Source of the DNA: Eudorina sp. 2006-703-Eu-15
Taxonomy: Eukaryota; Chlorophyta; Chlorophyceae; Chlamydomonadales; Volvocaceae
Reading direction: 5' to 3'
Length of the DNA stretch: 64,000 nt
Assembly (NCBI GenBank): GCA_003117195.1
Contig: BDSI01000010.1
Location: forward strand, 1,406,186-1,470,185
Made by a program: the position numbers and the translations under genes. The stretch's first letter is position 1; each line of letters opens with the position of its first letter. The notes beneath the pieces are model-generated. The model was not told the DNA's origin. It did not search any database and saw only the letters and a program-made list of their open reading frames with translations. Shown one piece after another: positions 1 to 12,400 of the stretch.

Positions 1-651
1 GGCGAATCATGGATCGCACTGTCGTACGACGCAGCTGCTGACGCGCTAGTGGCGGCCACGCGGCATGCCGTCTACCACTTGCTTCCGTACGGCAGCCTCG
101 GCACGGGCCACGGCCTGGCCGCCGCCACTCGACTGATCGCCGGCGGGTGCCTGTCAGACGATGAATACGACGACAGTGATGACGAAGACGTGGTGTACGG
201 CAGCAGACGCTCGGGTTCTTCATGTTTTTTTCAGGGCATCACTACCGTCGTGGCGGGGGCCGGCAGCTGTGTGTATGTGCTGGACGGCGGGCAGACCGTC
301 CGTACCGTTGCGCCAGACGGCGTCGTCGGTACGACAGCCACGATGAAGCTCTGCGCGGGCGCCACCACCAACATGGCCGTGCTGCCCGCCGGCGAGCTGG
401 TGATGGTGTCGTACAGGCGTTACGCTGGGCACGAGCGGTACGGCGTTGTCGTACTTTGCGGCGGACAGTTTGCCCCCAGCGAGGGCCCCCTATGTGGGTC
501 GCTGCTGGCGGCGCACCGGACGCCGCGCTGGGGTAGCGCCGGTGACGCTGACCTGCCGTCTCCGGACGCCCTTCTGCGGCACACCGCGGGGGCTTCCTCT
601 CGGGGAGCGCAGGCGGGTTCGGGGATGTGGGTTCGGCGGCTTAGTGCATGA
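1..651 (+). CDS. 3' end of a beta-propeller-like protein gene (5' truncated by window)
   Basis: The reading frame is open from base 1 and stops at TAG just before 652, so about 216 C-terminal residues are visible and the start lies outside the window. Hydrophobic short strands separated by Gly/Asp turns (for example SWIALSYD near the start, CVYVLDGGQTVRTV and NMAVLPAGELVMVSY further on) resemble the blades of a WD/NHL-type beta-propeller. An acidic stretch (DDEYDDSDDED, about residues 53-63) looks like a linker. A run of T ending in CAG at 227-234 looks like a 3' splice site, but using it with nearby GT sites breaks the frame, so I read straight through. The last 60 residues are low complexity. 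I do not recognise the family precisely and assign no function. Confidence 0.5.
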   Translation, partial: GESWIALSYDAAADALVAATRHAVYHLLPYGSLGTGHGLAAATRLIAGGCLSDDEYDDSDDEDVVYGSRRSGSSCFFQGITTVVAGAGSCVYVLDGGQTVRTVAPDGVVGTTATMKLCAGATTNMAVLPAGELVMVSYRRYAGHERYGVVVLCGGQFAPSEGPLCGSLLAAHRTPRWGSAGDADLPSPDALLRHTAGASSRGAQAGSGMWVRRLSA

Positions 652-2144
652 GCCGCATGGCGGCGGGGGGCCGGGGAGGCCAGCCTACAGGGAGGGGTTG
701 AAGGGGTGTGAACGGGTGTGGGAACGGGGAGCGACCCGGGGGAACGAACAGACGATCGTACCGAATGCCGAACTCAACAAGCTTGGTGCATGGCGCTGAC
801 CTCAACATGCAGTTGGACACGCAGGCACGAATGCATGGCTGGGAGGTTTTTTGAACTGCGAATTGAATGAACGAATGAACGTTGCAGCGGACTGCGTATT
901 ATTAGGCGTGCGCACGTGCCCATAGGGTTGCACCTACTTTTAAGGTGCCGTAGCGTCCAGGCAGGCATGGTAGGCATGGTCATGGGCAGGCCAAGACAAC
1001 ATGTCCATATTAGTTGTTTCTTCTCAGCGACTGTGCGGCTGCTGGTGGGGCCTGTTGGCTGTCTTAGGTTTGGGAAGCATTTCGCAACGAGGCAAGTCGC
1101 GAGGCGCAATCATCCCACTGGTGCGCGCTGCAACGCAGTGCACTGCATCATCAGGGAAAGCGGGGCATCAGGGCGGGCGGTGGTATGATTTGGCAGTCAC
1201 ACCTGACGGTCACACCTGCCCTGACGGTCGGCCGTGCTGCGTTGGGATAGCCCCCGGGGTGTGGCGCGGGCGGGGCAGCGGCGGCCAACAGGCGTGGCGC
1301 GGGCACGCAAGCAGGGTGCTGTGACCAGCCCTGCCCACTAACAGCTGCAGCTGCTGCAGCTGCTGCAGGTGTAGCTGTAGCTGCTAGGGCCTTGAGAGGA
1401 CTCACAGATACGATCAAGCATCAACTGGGTTGTGTTGCGCGCGTTTTGACGGTTGGCGGTCTCGATGGCCAGGGGTCGGGTGGTTGTCTCGTTTCACAAT
1501 GACATCGTTCACAGAGTGCCAGGCATCAAAGCACGCGCCCCGCGACACGCACTGGTAGGCGTAGGTATACGGCAGGAAAGGGCGGTCCTTAGATGTCAGG
1601 CACGGCGTCGTCATCCACGTCGCCCCGCAGGCATAGTTGGCATAGTTCGCGGGATAGGTCGGGTGCAAGGGCACTTAAGCCATAGGCGATTGTAGGGCAT
1701 CGACCAGGGCCGGCCAAAGCACAGCAAATGAACGTCATGTAAGGATCGGATTGTATTGCATTTGACTCGCCCGCGGGCCCGACGAGGGGACCACGCGTGC
1801 ATGCTCCATGATGTATCGGACACCGCGGCGGGCACCTAGTCCCGTTGCGCCCCGGACTTTCAGTGGATGGTGCCTACCTCTTGGCGCGTCGCTGCAGTAG
1901 CCTGGGGGGAGGAAAGCGCTGCAGAATGTCATTCATGTAGGATTGCGAGTTTGTGCTTGTGTGTGTATGCGGGCGAGATACCCTTTGTGACATGTGGCCG
2001 CAGCGTATGCAACGTATGTACAGCAGACATGTATCCCTCGTTATCATGTCCTGTTCGATGGAAGGCATGTTACAGCCGACTACAGCGCTGCATGGTTGGT
2101 GTCCCTTGCCGATATGTCGGTGTGGTTTCGCAACAGAGGAAGCC

Positions 2145-2208
2145 TCGGCTGACGCCGGGGCTGTCACCGATGACCCGCGGGGTACGCTGTAACATCCTAA
2201 TAATAACG
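2145..2208 (+). repeat. Retroelement 3' end with (TAA)n tail, copy 1
   Basis: The stretch contains CACCGATGACCCGCGGGGT, then CGCTGTAACATCC and a TAATAA tail. The same core recurs at 15550-15610 (same strand) and, reversed, at 21140-21180, and with an ATTC tail at 2456-2515 and 35385-35437. A fixed core followed by a variable microsatellite tail is typical of non-LTR retrotransposon (LINE/SINE) 3' ends. Only the 3' end is recognisable. Confidence 0.5.
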
Positions 2209-2455
2209 GGGGTGTGTGCGTGTGTGTGTGTGTGTGTGACGTGGGAAGCCCGTGTACGACATCGTACACAGGTGGCAAACGCATCCGATCTCGATCGGAT
2301 GCGGTGTAAGGCTGTCAGTGCCAACAAGCGCTCTGCGAGACAGCGAAACTGTAACAGCAAGAAGGGCAATGATTTCTCTTGCAGGTTGCAGCTGGGCCTT
2401 TGTGGTGTCATTCAATCACCTGGTGCGTACTGAATGCACCCAACAGCTTGCTTGC

Positions 2456-2515
2456 CCCGGTATACACCGTTAATCCCTTTTGGGGTCCGCGGTAACATTC
2501 ACTCATTCATTCAGC
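2456..2515 (+). repeat. Retroelement 3' end with (ATTC)n tail
   Basis: The sequence GGTATACACCG, then TTTTGGGGTCCGCGGTAACATT, then a CATTCATTCATTC tail matches the terminus at 35385-35437 and, more loosely, the TAA-tailed family. I see no coding remnant upstream. It is interpreted as the truncated end of a LINE-like element. Confidence 0.45.
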
Positions 2516-3493
2516 TAGCTGGATGCATCGAATCAGCTGTTTCTGGCATACATATTCTGCACGGTCGCATGCCTTTCACTCACGAATCAAGGAGCGCTCA
2601 AGACAGCTCACCCACAACCGACCGACCCCACGCATGTAGTGAACTGCGGGTTGCACGGCGGCGCTGACGGCCTCGCAATCTGCGGTACCGATTGGACTCG
2701 TGGAATTTCACACGGGTTCGTGAGGGGTTGCGCAGACAGGGTTGCGCAGACAGTCCTGCGCAAGGACATCGAGTTTTGCATGGGATTTGCACGGCCGCTG
2801 CGCCGATGGCAGCCACTGCCATTCGACGTCCGTAATACGGTACGTACGGTACATTAGGCAGGTCTGGTCATCAGGTAGGGTATGCAAGACTGGTAGGGAT
2901 TTGTTCAGGCGGACGCACCTCTCACTCTTCACCAACCTGAAATGAAGACCGCTCTCCCCTCCCCTCCCCCGCACCTACGCACAGCGCGTGCATTCCCGCT
3001 TGCTTCGAAGGGGAAGAGGTGGGCCAATAATGACACCGACAACCCCGCTTCGGCCTCAAGACTCTTGCTGAGCGTGCAATTAGCCCAGGGTCAGCCAATC
3101 CGACATCGTGCTTGGCTGCACAGTAGAGAGCGGAACCGTCTCTCGCGCGCCCCGCCAACATGAAGTGCTGTCCAAACATCCCTGCGCCGTAACCCCCCTT
3201 CAAGCACTCGCGTCAGCATGTACGTTCCACCGGCACCAGCCAACCGAAACAGGTAACATTCCAACTTGAAAGCGTCGTACCAACCAAACGCACGGTGTAC
3301 GGTATACCTCAAGTCCAGGTATAAATACACATCAAGATGGCGCCGTCTGAATCCGCAGTGCCTTCGGCCCCAGCGACAATCACATGTCGTCCACCCCTCC
3401 AGTCTTCTTGCTGTACACGCTGTGGCGCGACGCACAGCCACCCACCCAGCCCACACATAATAACATACACACACATGTGCACGCATAGGGGCC

Positions 3494-3573
3494 GAGTGCT
3501 TCGGCGATCTCCCCCCGCGGGCAGGGGTAGCTGCCCCGGCCAGCGTCAGGGCCGGCGAGATTTGTAACGATAC
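3494..3573 (-). repeat. Dispersed 80-bp repeat R2, reverse copy
   Basis: Read on the minus strand this begins GTTACAAATCTCGCC and contains CCGGGGCAGCTACCC and CCGAAGCAC. The same order of blocks is found on the plus strand at 9698-9779 inside an intron of the TPR-RING gene. It is probably a short retroelement tail; no coding content. Confidence 0.45.
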
Positions 3574-4208
3574 ACACACGCACACGTGAGTTTCCGTCTG
3601 TCAATGCAGGCACTTGCCCGCCGACCGGCCTCAGACGGCAACTGCTCTTATTCTTCAGTTGCCGCCCGGACGGCCCGGAGACTGTACACACGCAGACACA
3701 GTCGGGGCCACTTGGCTGTGACTGCCCGCCCGCACCGCGACCGCCTCGGACAAACCCTATACAAGCGATACGCCGGCCTCCGCCCGCGGCCGCGTCCGGT
3801 CAGATATTGTGGTCATATTGGGCGCGATACAGGCGGCGGGTGCGGCCTGCCCCCAGCCTTCCCGTACCCCGACCAGGCTTACCGGGCCTCTGCCGCGCTA
3901 CTCAGCGTGAGCAGTCCCGGGGCTGCTGATGAGCAGTCCCGGGGTCGGTGATGAGCAGTCCCGCTGGGAAACCCCGGGGCCCCCAACCTCCACACACACC
4001 ATCACGGCGCCGCATCCACGCCCCAGGGTTGCCGGTGGGTCCCGCCCGTCTGTGTCTCGTCCGCCTCCTCTGCGCCACTGCGCGGGCCCCCAACAACAAC
4101 CGGCAACATCCGGCCGGCCCCGAGCTCCCCCGGCCGCGCTCCGAAACCCTCACAACGCAACGGTCTTCCCGGGTCTATAGGTCAGACGACGGGGGGCAGA
4201 CGGGCTGC

Positions 4209-4257
4209 AACGGAGCCACCAATGTTCGGGATGCAGTCGAAGATTGGTGGCTCCGTT
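4209..4257. other. 15-bp perfect hairpin
   Basis: The arms 4209-4223 (AACGGAGCCACCAAT) and 4243-4257 are exact reverse complements around a 19-nt loop. It lies downstream of the likely 3' end of the minus-strand TPR-RING gene. Its function is unknown. Confidence 0.6.
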
Positions 4258-4564
4258 CCGCGGGCCCATTTCACCCTCGCCGGAAAACCCCACCGCACCT
4301 GAATACCTGGCATGAAGCGCAGCTTATTGTCCTCTGTCTGCCAACTCGCAAAATTTCTCCCTCTGGAAAACGTGCGCAAAGGAGACGCTGCGGCCCCGCC
4401 CCGCCCCTGTACGGCGGCCGTGTGCACTCCCCCGCTGAGGCCCAGCCACGTCACCCACGTGCACCGTGCTGCGGTACCCCGTCCCCCCAAACACAAAAAG
4501 CGGGAGTCGCCCCGTGCGTTACCCCGTCCTCCTCTGACAGAGGGTGTCCGACAGTTTCTGCAGG

Positions 4565-4569
4565 TTACA
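4565..4569 (-). terminator. Candidate TGTAA polyadenylation signal of the TPR-RING gene
   Basis: This is the first TGTAA on the minus strand downstream of the stop codon at 6440. It implies a 3' UTR of about 1.9 kb, long but within what volvocine genes show. The assignment is inference only. Confidence 0.3.
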
Positions 4570-6439
4570 TCATCCTGCAAACTACCGGGTCCGTCGAAAC
4601 GTCTGTCGCGCCCCGCTGCGTGACGAGCTAAGACCCAAAGGTCGCCACGCAGCATTTGGCACGCGTGACCAACGGTGAGGAGGCCGCCCGCCCACGTCCC
4701 CTTGCGCTCCAACAACCGTACCTCAGTCGCTGTCATCGTAGGCACATATTTGGGTCAAGTCCGTTGTCGGTTACCGTTGTCAGTTGTCATTCATCGCTCA
4801 TCAACGTGGACCCGACACGCGATCACAGCGCGCCCATAGCCCAGCTTGTCTGCGAGCAGTACGACACGCACAAAACCCAACCTGCCGTACGGTATGGCTA
4901 TCGACACGCGGTACATCGTACCCCGTGCCCCGTACACACTCGCTCCATCCTCTCCAGATGCGCTCCCGGCATGGCCCCCCGTCCGCTCCCCCTCCGGGCA
5001 GGTTGTCGTTGCACACCAACTCCCTACACCCTCCGCTCCCCCCTCCGCCTGCCCCTGGAGCAGTCAGGAAAAGAGGAAATGTCTTGCCCGCAGCCCATGT
5101 CAGGACAGGACAGGTCCTGCTCATGGGCGCGCCCCATCCCGCCGCTGCCCGCCGTCGCTGCCGGGCGTGCCAGCAACACGCGGAGAGCGGCGGGGGCCGT
5201 ACACCGACATGGGGCCGTACACCGACACGGCCGCCCTCAGACCCGCCCACACTCGGCGAGGTGGTGGGGACGGGGCCACGCAGGGTCGAGCCGTCACTCG
5301 AGCGGTCCGGTGGCCGCACATCCCGTTGCACGCGCCGTGTGCCCCAAGTCCAGTCGCGGGGACATTCTGACATTGCGGGACCGCCTGACGCCGCTGCAGG
5401 CCGCCTGGCGCTGAGACCGCCGCCGCCGCCGCCGCAGCAGCAGCAGCTACCTTGCCGAGAACGAGTGTCTCAACACGAGTGCTCGCGTGGACTCGTACGG
5501 ACGATTGTGGACTCGTACGCGACTCGTACGGATGCGTGTGCGGCCGCGCAAACTCGCCCGTGGTTACCTCTCGGGCCCCCCGCCCCCCGTCCCCCGGGTC
5601 TGATGTCCTATCCAGCACCACACGAAATACAGCAGACCGCGGCAGTCCGCCCACGCCCATGCAGCACCAATCCATGCAAAGTCGTAGCAAATGCAGAGTC
5701 GGAGCAGATGACAGACAGCGCGGTACGACGTGTCACATGATGCCTAGTCACGTCATGTCACGTGCACCGTGCACACACACAGTAAGTGGATCCGCCGGGG
5801 ACCAGTCAGGTGGGGTGGGGGTGGGGCTGGGCGGGCGGGCGGGCGGGTGACTCCCTTCATCCCTTCACCCCTAGAGTACCTAGGTACGGCAGCATCCCTA
5901 GAATACCGTACGTACGGCAGCACCAGAGCCGACGGACCTCCCTGGACGCATGCCCGCCCCCTGCCCTGACCGCTAAGCCCCCAAGGAGATGTACTTGGGC
6001 ACGATGGACACCGTCGGGACCAGGACCGCTCGGCGCCGTCTGCCCCATACACCGCAACCAGCGAGGCGGCTTGGCCTTCCTGCTGGGCGCCTGGACCGAT
6101 CGCAGCACCGCAAAGAGCTCGCGTACACCGCACGGCCTGCTGCGGCAAGGGACGTTGGGCCATATGGGGACGCTCCGCGAGACCCCTGGACGCCGTACGC
6201 CACCCCCCGACGTGTACGGTAGTACGATGTCCGTACAGATAGTCTGGAAGGTTCAGAGACATACGGATGGTGGCCATATGGAGAGCGAATGGAGCCACAC
6301 CGTACACCCTGTAACAGTACTCAACTCACTCACATGCCCGAGGCAGGCAGAGGGTGCCCAGCGCCCTGGGCGCAGGGCGCCGGAGGCACGCGCACGTCCG
6401 GCGATGTCCGTCGAGCCAGGTCGAGTCCCGCCGCCGTCG

Positions 6440-9400
6440 TCAAAGGGGCACCGCGCCAGGCAGATGTACGGCAGGATCCGGGGCTTCTGCGTGCCCCTGC
6501 CCGAGTCGGAGGTCCCGCGGGTCGGTCCCGCCGCCGTCGCCGTCGTCGCCGCCGCCACCGCCACCCCCCGCTGCGCGGCTCGCGCGGTCTATCAATCGCC
6601 TCGCGCTGCTGCGTGCCCCCAACGGCGACGGCGGCGGCGGCAGCGGCGCCGCCGTCGATCTCCCCGACGGCTGTCTCCCACCCGCCATACGATGCCGCGA
6701 GAACGGCCGCGCCGCCGCGGCGGCCGCGCCGCAGCTGGCATAGGCGCCACTGAGCGGCCGCTCCGAAACTATGCCGCCGGCACCGCCGCCGCAACCCGCC
6801 GCTGCCGCGGCCGCCGCCGCCAAGGACCTAGCGGAACTAAGATTCGTTCGCCGTTGGTGGCAGCTGGGGCGAAGGTGATGGGATGCCACGACCCCGCTGC
6901 CGCAGTAAAACAGCCGGCCCGCCAGTGGGTCCTCGCCGCCGCCGCCGCTACCGCTACATCTCCCAACGGCGACAGCACTTCCCGGACGGCTCCATTGCCC
7001 CTCCGCCACCGGCCCCGCCGACGCCGGCGACACCTCTCGCGCGTCCGCGACGCCATCCGCCGCTGCGTCGGCCCCGTCGGCCTCGGGCGCGGGACCACCG
7101 GAATCGACTTCAATCTCCGCCGCCGCTGCTGCTGCGGCGGCTGCTGCAGCAGCGGCGGCGGCGGCGGAGGATCCTCCTCCGCCGCATGGGGATGGGGATG
7201 CGGCGGAAGCGGATGGGGATGGGCATGCGGCGGTCCCGAGGCCGAACCCGGTGAAGCTCTGGCCGCTACCAGCAGCTTCCGCCGCAGCCGGCTCCACCTC
7301 CGACTCAACGACGGTCGGCAGCACCGCTCGGGACGACGTGGCGCCGGTCGCCGGCCGTACAGGACTGTCGCTGCCGTGCTCGTCGATCCAGTCCGCCAGG
7401 CTGTTCGCAAGGAGGGTGGACGCCACCGCCGTCAAGGCCGGCGGCGGCGAGTCGGGTCCGGCGTCGGCGGCGTCGGCGGCTGCGCCGTCGCCGGTCCCTT
7501 CCGCGGATGTTTCGGTTGTCTCCGCCGCCGCCGGCGCTGCTGCTGCTGCTGCTGCCGCCGCCATTGCATCCCCAGTGCCGGATCCGACACGCCGCCGCGA
7601 TTGGTGCGGCGACGTGCCCTCCGCCACCGCCGCCGACCGACCGACCGTCGCCCCCGCCCCGCCGTAATTGAACGGCACAACCTCCCCAGGCAGCGGCGGC
7701 GGCGGCCCCGCCGTCGCCTCGTCAGCTTCCCCGACCAATATCCCCCCGCCTCCTCCTCCGCCGCCGCCGCCTTCCCCGCCATTCCGCATCCCAGCTGCCG
7801 CCGCCAACGCCGCCGCTGACCTTCCCGCCAGCGGATGTGCATCCAACACTACCGACGGCTGCGTCAGCCGTCCGCTGCTGGAGGCCGTGCTGCTGCTGGA
7901 CAGCCGCCTCCGCCGGCTCTCTTGCTGCTGCCGCAGCGTCGCCGCCGCCTCCGCCTCCGCCGCGTCGGCGGCGGCCGCCTCCGCCAGCATCATCGCCGTC
8001 GCCTCGATCGCCACGTCAGCGGAGGCATGCCCCTCCTCGTCGCCCTCCACGATGTTGTCCAGGGAGGGCGCCACCGGCGCCGGGCCGGGCACGAAGCGGC
8101 GGCCGAGAGGGGACTTGCCGGGGGAGGACAGGGGCGCCACCACTCGCGCGCTGGCCACGATGCTGCACGTGCACGTCAACACGCCATGCACATGCAGGGG
8201 TTCCACATTCGGTGTGTGCCGCATTCGATGAGGGCCACATGCAAAGGGGGGTTGGGGCACATGCACAGAAGTGGGAACCCACAGCGTACGTCACCGAAGC
8301 GAAGGGGTGCGACGAGTCGTAAACAACACCAAGAGGACGAGATGGACGAGGAGAAGAAACCGAGGCCAGATGGAGAGGCAGCGGCGGCCGCAGCTCTCCC
8401 CACACAGACACACATGGCCGCGACCCGAAGGCCCCAGTCAAGCGCGGCTTACATGCCTCTTATCAATCCGCTGTGTGCTCCTTTGGTCCCGACGCCGCCG
8501 CCATCATCCACCCTCTTTGTCAATAAAGACAGCGAAACCGCGAAGAGAATCACCGTCACCGTCATCCACCCTCTCCCCGCGCCACCATTCTTGGTTGTGC
8601 CAAGGCTTGTTTCTGGGTCTGGTAATTCTTTTTCCTTTTTACCTCCCCCCCGCCACCGCCCCCACTCACCCCTGGGCCTCCTCCACAGTGAACGTCCTCA
8701 TGAAGCTGCCCCGCTCCACCTGCTCGATCCTGGCCGAGCAGATGGGGCAGCCGTACCCCCGCGCCATGAGCCCCTCCGCGCACGACACGCACAGCGCGGC
8801 GTGCATGCAGGGCCACAGCCGGCACTCTGCACCCGCGGCCGCAGCAGCGGTAGCAGCAGCGGCAGCACCAGCAGCAGCGGCAGCGGCGGCAGCAGCGCGA
8901 GGCCATGGCGGACACGTACATGGTGTGTTAACGACCACACACGCGGGCTGGGGCTGGGTTGGGCGGGTGCCCTTTTCAAACACAAGGGTAGTGTAAATCG
9001 ACTCGTTGTGCTAATGATGCAAATCGACCAAATGCGCCCATGATGCCCAATGAGATCAGCGGATCAGTGCAATAAACACCTGAAACGAGCGGACACGTCC
9101 GTTGGATACGGTACCTTCCCTCCCTCCACGGAAGCATCCACCCCTCCCCGCGAAAGACCCAGATCGAACAGCCCCCCCTTTCTCTGCCCGCCTGCCCGCG
9201 CCCCTCATCGGTCAGCGCGCAGCGGCGGCGCCTCAAAAGGAACAAACGAACCCTCAACAGGAACGCTCAAAAGGAACAAACGTCGCCCGATCCAACCCTG
9301 CCGGCCGCTCCCTCACCTCGCTCCGCATCCATGCACACCATGCACACTTTCCGCACGGACGGCGACGGCGTCGACTTGGGCGTGTCCAGGCCCGCGAAGG

Positions 9401-12400
9401 CGTCCTCCTCCTCGCCGCCGCCGCCTGAGCCCACCGAGCCCGTGTTGGGCCCCCCGCCGGCGGCGGCCAGCGCAGTCGCCACCGAGCCCACCTGGGCCTT
9501 ACGGACCTGAGCCTTCAGCGCCTTCACCTGGGCGTTCTCTGTGATGTGTTCACGAGGGGGTGTGAGAGCGTGGTGGTGTGAGAGCGTGGTGGTGTGAGAG
9601 CGTGGTGGTGTGAGAGCGTGGTGGTGTGAGAGCGTGGGGGTGTGAATGTGCCGCAACGAAATCCGGCCCGCCCAAACCAGTTACCTGTGGATGTGTTGTT
9701 GTTACATATCTCGCAGCCGGGTCTGAAGCTGACCGGGGCAGCTACCCTTGCCCACCGGGAAGACCTCCGAAGCACGGATGTGTCCCAAGGAGAGCGTGGG
9801 CGTGTGTGGTACGTGGGGAACTAGGCAAAGAGAAAAGAGGCGTGGGTGTGTCGGTGTGCGCTTGTGTTGGGGGCAGGGGCGGGAGGTAACAGGGGCGGGG
9901 GGTCACGCGCGCGGCCGAGCGGCCTAGAGGCTCGTGAGAGTGGCTATGCAACGGTTGTGGGTGCGAGGGCGGTCTGCGACGTCCCTTCTCGGCCCCGTTG
10001 GATCTCTCGCAACGTCGGAGTATTCCCTCAAGTTCCCTTTCCACACCCAACCCGGCTTCGCGCCTGCGAGCCGTGAAGAATGCCAGACCTCACACCACGT
10101 CCAGGACGTCGCTTTGCCCCCAACGCACCTCCTTGGTTCCGTGGGTAAGTAGGTTGGTGCTGGGTGCGTTGGTGTTGGGTTGGTGTTGGGTGGGTTGGCT
10201 TTGCTACCGTTCATCCCCATGCTCGCTGCTGTCCCCCTCTCTACCCCCCCTCCCCCGCTGCTGCCCCCTACCCGGATCCAGTCGCTCCGCCTCCCGCGCG
10301 TCCTGCAGCGCCTCGACAAACTGCCGCATCGCCATCCGCGCGTGACAGCGCATCATGTAGGCCTGCGTGGGGGGAGGGGGGAGCGAAGGGGTGCCGGGGA
10401 GGGTATCCCGGCAACGGCCACGACATCGGACACGGAGGACCCGCGACCCGGACTCCCCTCTCTCGACTGCTCCCGACCCTCCCTCGACCGCCATTCCCCG
10501 CTCCCCACCGCGGCCCCTCCAGCGCTGTGATGTCCTCTCTGAAGAGCCATCGTCCCTCCAACGATGAGGCCTCCTCCCGGGCCCCTTGTTCCCCCCCTGG
10601 ATCAGGTCCACCCCCCCCTGGATCAGGTCCACCCCCACCTGGATCAGGTCCACCCCCCCCTGGATCAGGTCCACCCCCACCTGGATCAGGTCCACCCCCA
10701 CCTGGATCAGGTCCACCCCCACCTGGATCAGGTCCACCCCCACCTGGATCAGGTCCACCCCCACCTGGATCAGGTCCACCCCCACCTGGATCAGGTCCAC
10801 CCCCACCTGGATCAGGTCCACCCCCACCTGGATCAGGTCCACCCCCACCTGGATCAGGTCCACCCCCACCTGGATCAGGTCCACCCCACCTGGATCAGGT
10901 CCACCCCCACCTGGATCAGGTCCACCCCCACCTGGATCAGGTCCACCCCCACCTGGATCAGGTCCACCCCCACCTGGATCAGGTCCACCCCCACCTGGAT
11001 CAGGTCCACCCCCACCTGGATCAGGTCCACCCCCACCTGGATCAGGTCCACCCCCACCTGGATCAGGTCCACCCCCACCTGGATCAGGTCCACCCCCACC
11101 TGGATCAGGTCCACCCCACCTGGATCAGGTCCACCCCCACCTGGATCAGGTCCACCCCCACCTGGATCAGGTTCCCCTGCAGCTGCAGCGCCATGGTGTA
11201 ATCCCCCACCGCCAGGGGGTAGTCCCGCTGGTCGAGACGGACGTTGCCCCGCTCCAGGTAGGCTGTGGGGGGGGGAGTGTGGGGTGGGGGGGTGGGGGGG
11301 ATTGCGACGGTTGCGGCAATGCGGGGGAGGCGGAAAACAGACGTGGCAGGCAGTATGCGTCTGAGTGTCTGAGGGGGGAACAGACGCCGTGGAGGGACAC
11401 GAGAACTGTGCCGCAGCGAACTTGGCGAGCGGTCGTCACAGGGCACGCGTCCCGTGCTCCCGTCCCTCGTCCTCGTCGTCCCAGAAGCGACCTCTCCGCA
11501 CACACACGCCCGCCACACACTCTCCCACCACACACTCTCCCACCACACACGCAGCGGCTCGCAGCCCAGACCTCCGCCAACACACCAGTGGTACCGACCT
11601 GGCCTCTACCACAGCCGGCCATCTGCTGCCCCTCGCCCTGCCAACCGCCGAGCCCTCCAGGCCGTGTGAGCAGCACACCCATCGAAGCCTCCCGGTCCAT
11701 TGTTTGCAACCCCGCCCGCCCCTTGTCCATGCGGCATATGGACCTTCCCGTGGCTTCCCCGCTCGCCTGCCAGCGTGCCAGGATGCTGCAGACCCCTTCT
11801 TCCCCCCACCTTCGACCGACGGACCGCAGCCCGCTGGGTCCACCCGGGCCGACCCATGCCGGCCCCTCCCCCTTTCTCCCCGGCCATCGCAGCAAAACCC
11901 AAATCCCATCACCCATGTTCCGTTGGGTTCCCGCGGCTTCAGCCATCGCGGCATTTCGCGCTGTCCCGGCAGCGCACGGGGCACCGACCGCACCTCGTGC
12001 GTAGGTCGGCCAGGTGGCGATGGTGGCGTTGAACTCCTTCAGCGCCTCCGCCACTTTGCCGGCGGCGTAGTAGGCCTGGCCGCGGAGCACCCTAGAATCA
12101 GGAGTCACGGGCTGGGGCTTTGTGGCGCCTGCAGGAGCGCACGGAGCGGCAGGCGAGGTGGGTGGGGAGGGGAGAGGGGGCAACGGGGGAGCTTCAATGC
12201 ACCTGCCGAACGTCCCCGGGGGGTGCACATCCTGTGTGCAGCGCTGTATGACGTTCCCGGCAGTGTCAGACTGGCATCGGCCAAGGCAGTCCCCACCTGA
12301 TGCGATGGACCCGTCGCCGCCGAGACCCAGCATTAGAGAAACGCCAGCTGAGAATGTATGGGTGATTACAAGGTGCCGCATGTGCTGCGCACTGGCGCGC

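Larger units (their letters stand above)
652..4560. other. Intergenic/UTR stretch without recognisable genes
   Basis: No frame here shows family resemblance or a consistent exon chain. The first kilobase is probably 3' UTR of the upstream gene: the first TGTAA, the usual green-algal polyadenylation signal, is at 1738-1742. A CTGCAG-type triplet run lies at 1340-1385 and a GT run at 2213-2240. Two retroelement 3' ends and one dispersed repeat lie inside and are listed separately. The long frames around 3586-4745 are GC-rich shadows without coding signal. Confidence 0.5.

Noticed and set aside
4784..5740. 318-residue plus-strand frame and overlapping frames at 4656-5850
   Set aside because: Several overlapping open frames on both strands, as expected in GC-rich DNA; none shows a domain, codon bias or splice pattern. 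Probably 3' UTR of the TPR-RING gene.
5786..7819. 677-residue plus-strand open frame, Arg/Pro-rich
   Set aside because: It is the antisense shadow of the Ala/Gly-rich last exon of the TPR-RING gene; composition is that of GC-rich antisense and it has no domain or splice logic.
10596..11171. Possible CRISPR array
   Set aside because: The repeats are contiguous without spacers, in a eukaryotic intron; it is a minisatellite.
10164..11364. Collagen-like PPGSG or heptad-repeat frames on the plus strand
   Set aside because: They are translations of the intronic 21-bp minisatellite on the wrong strand.
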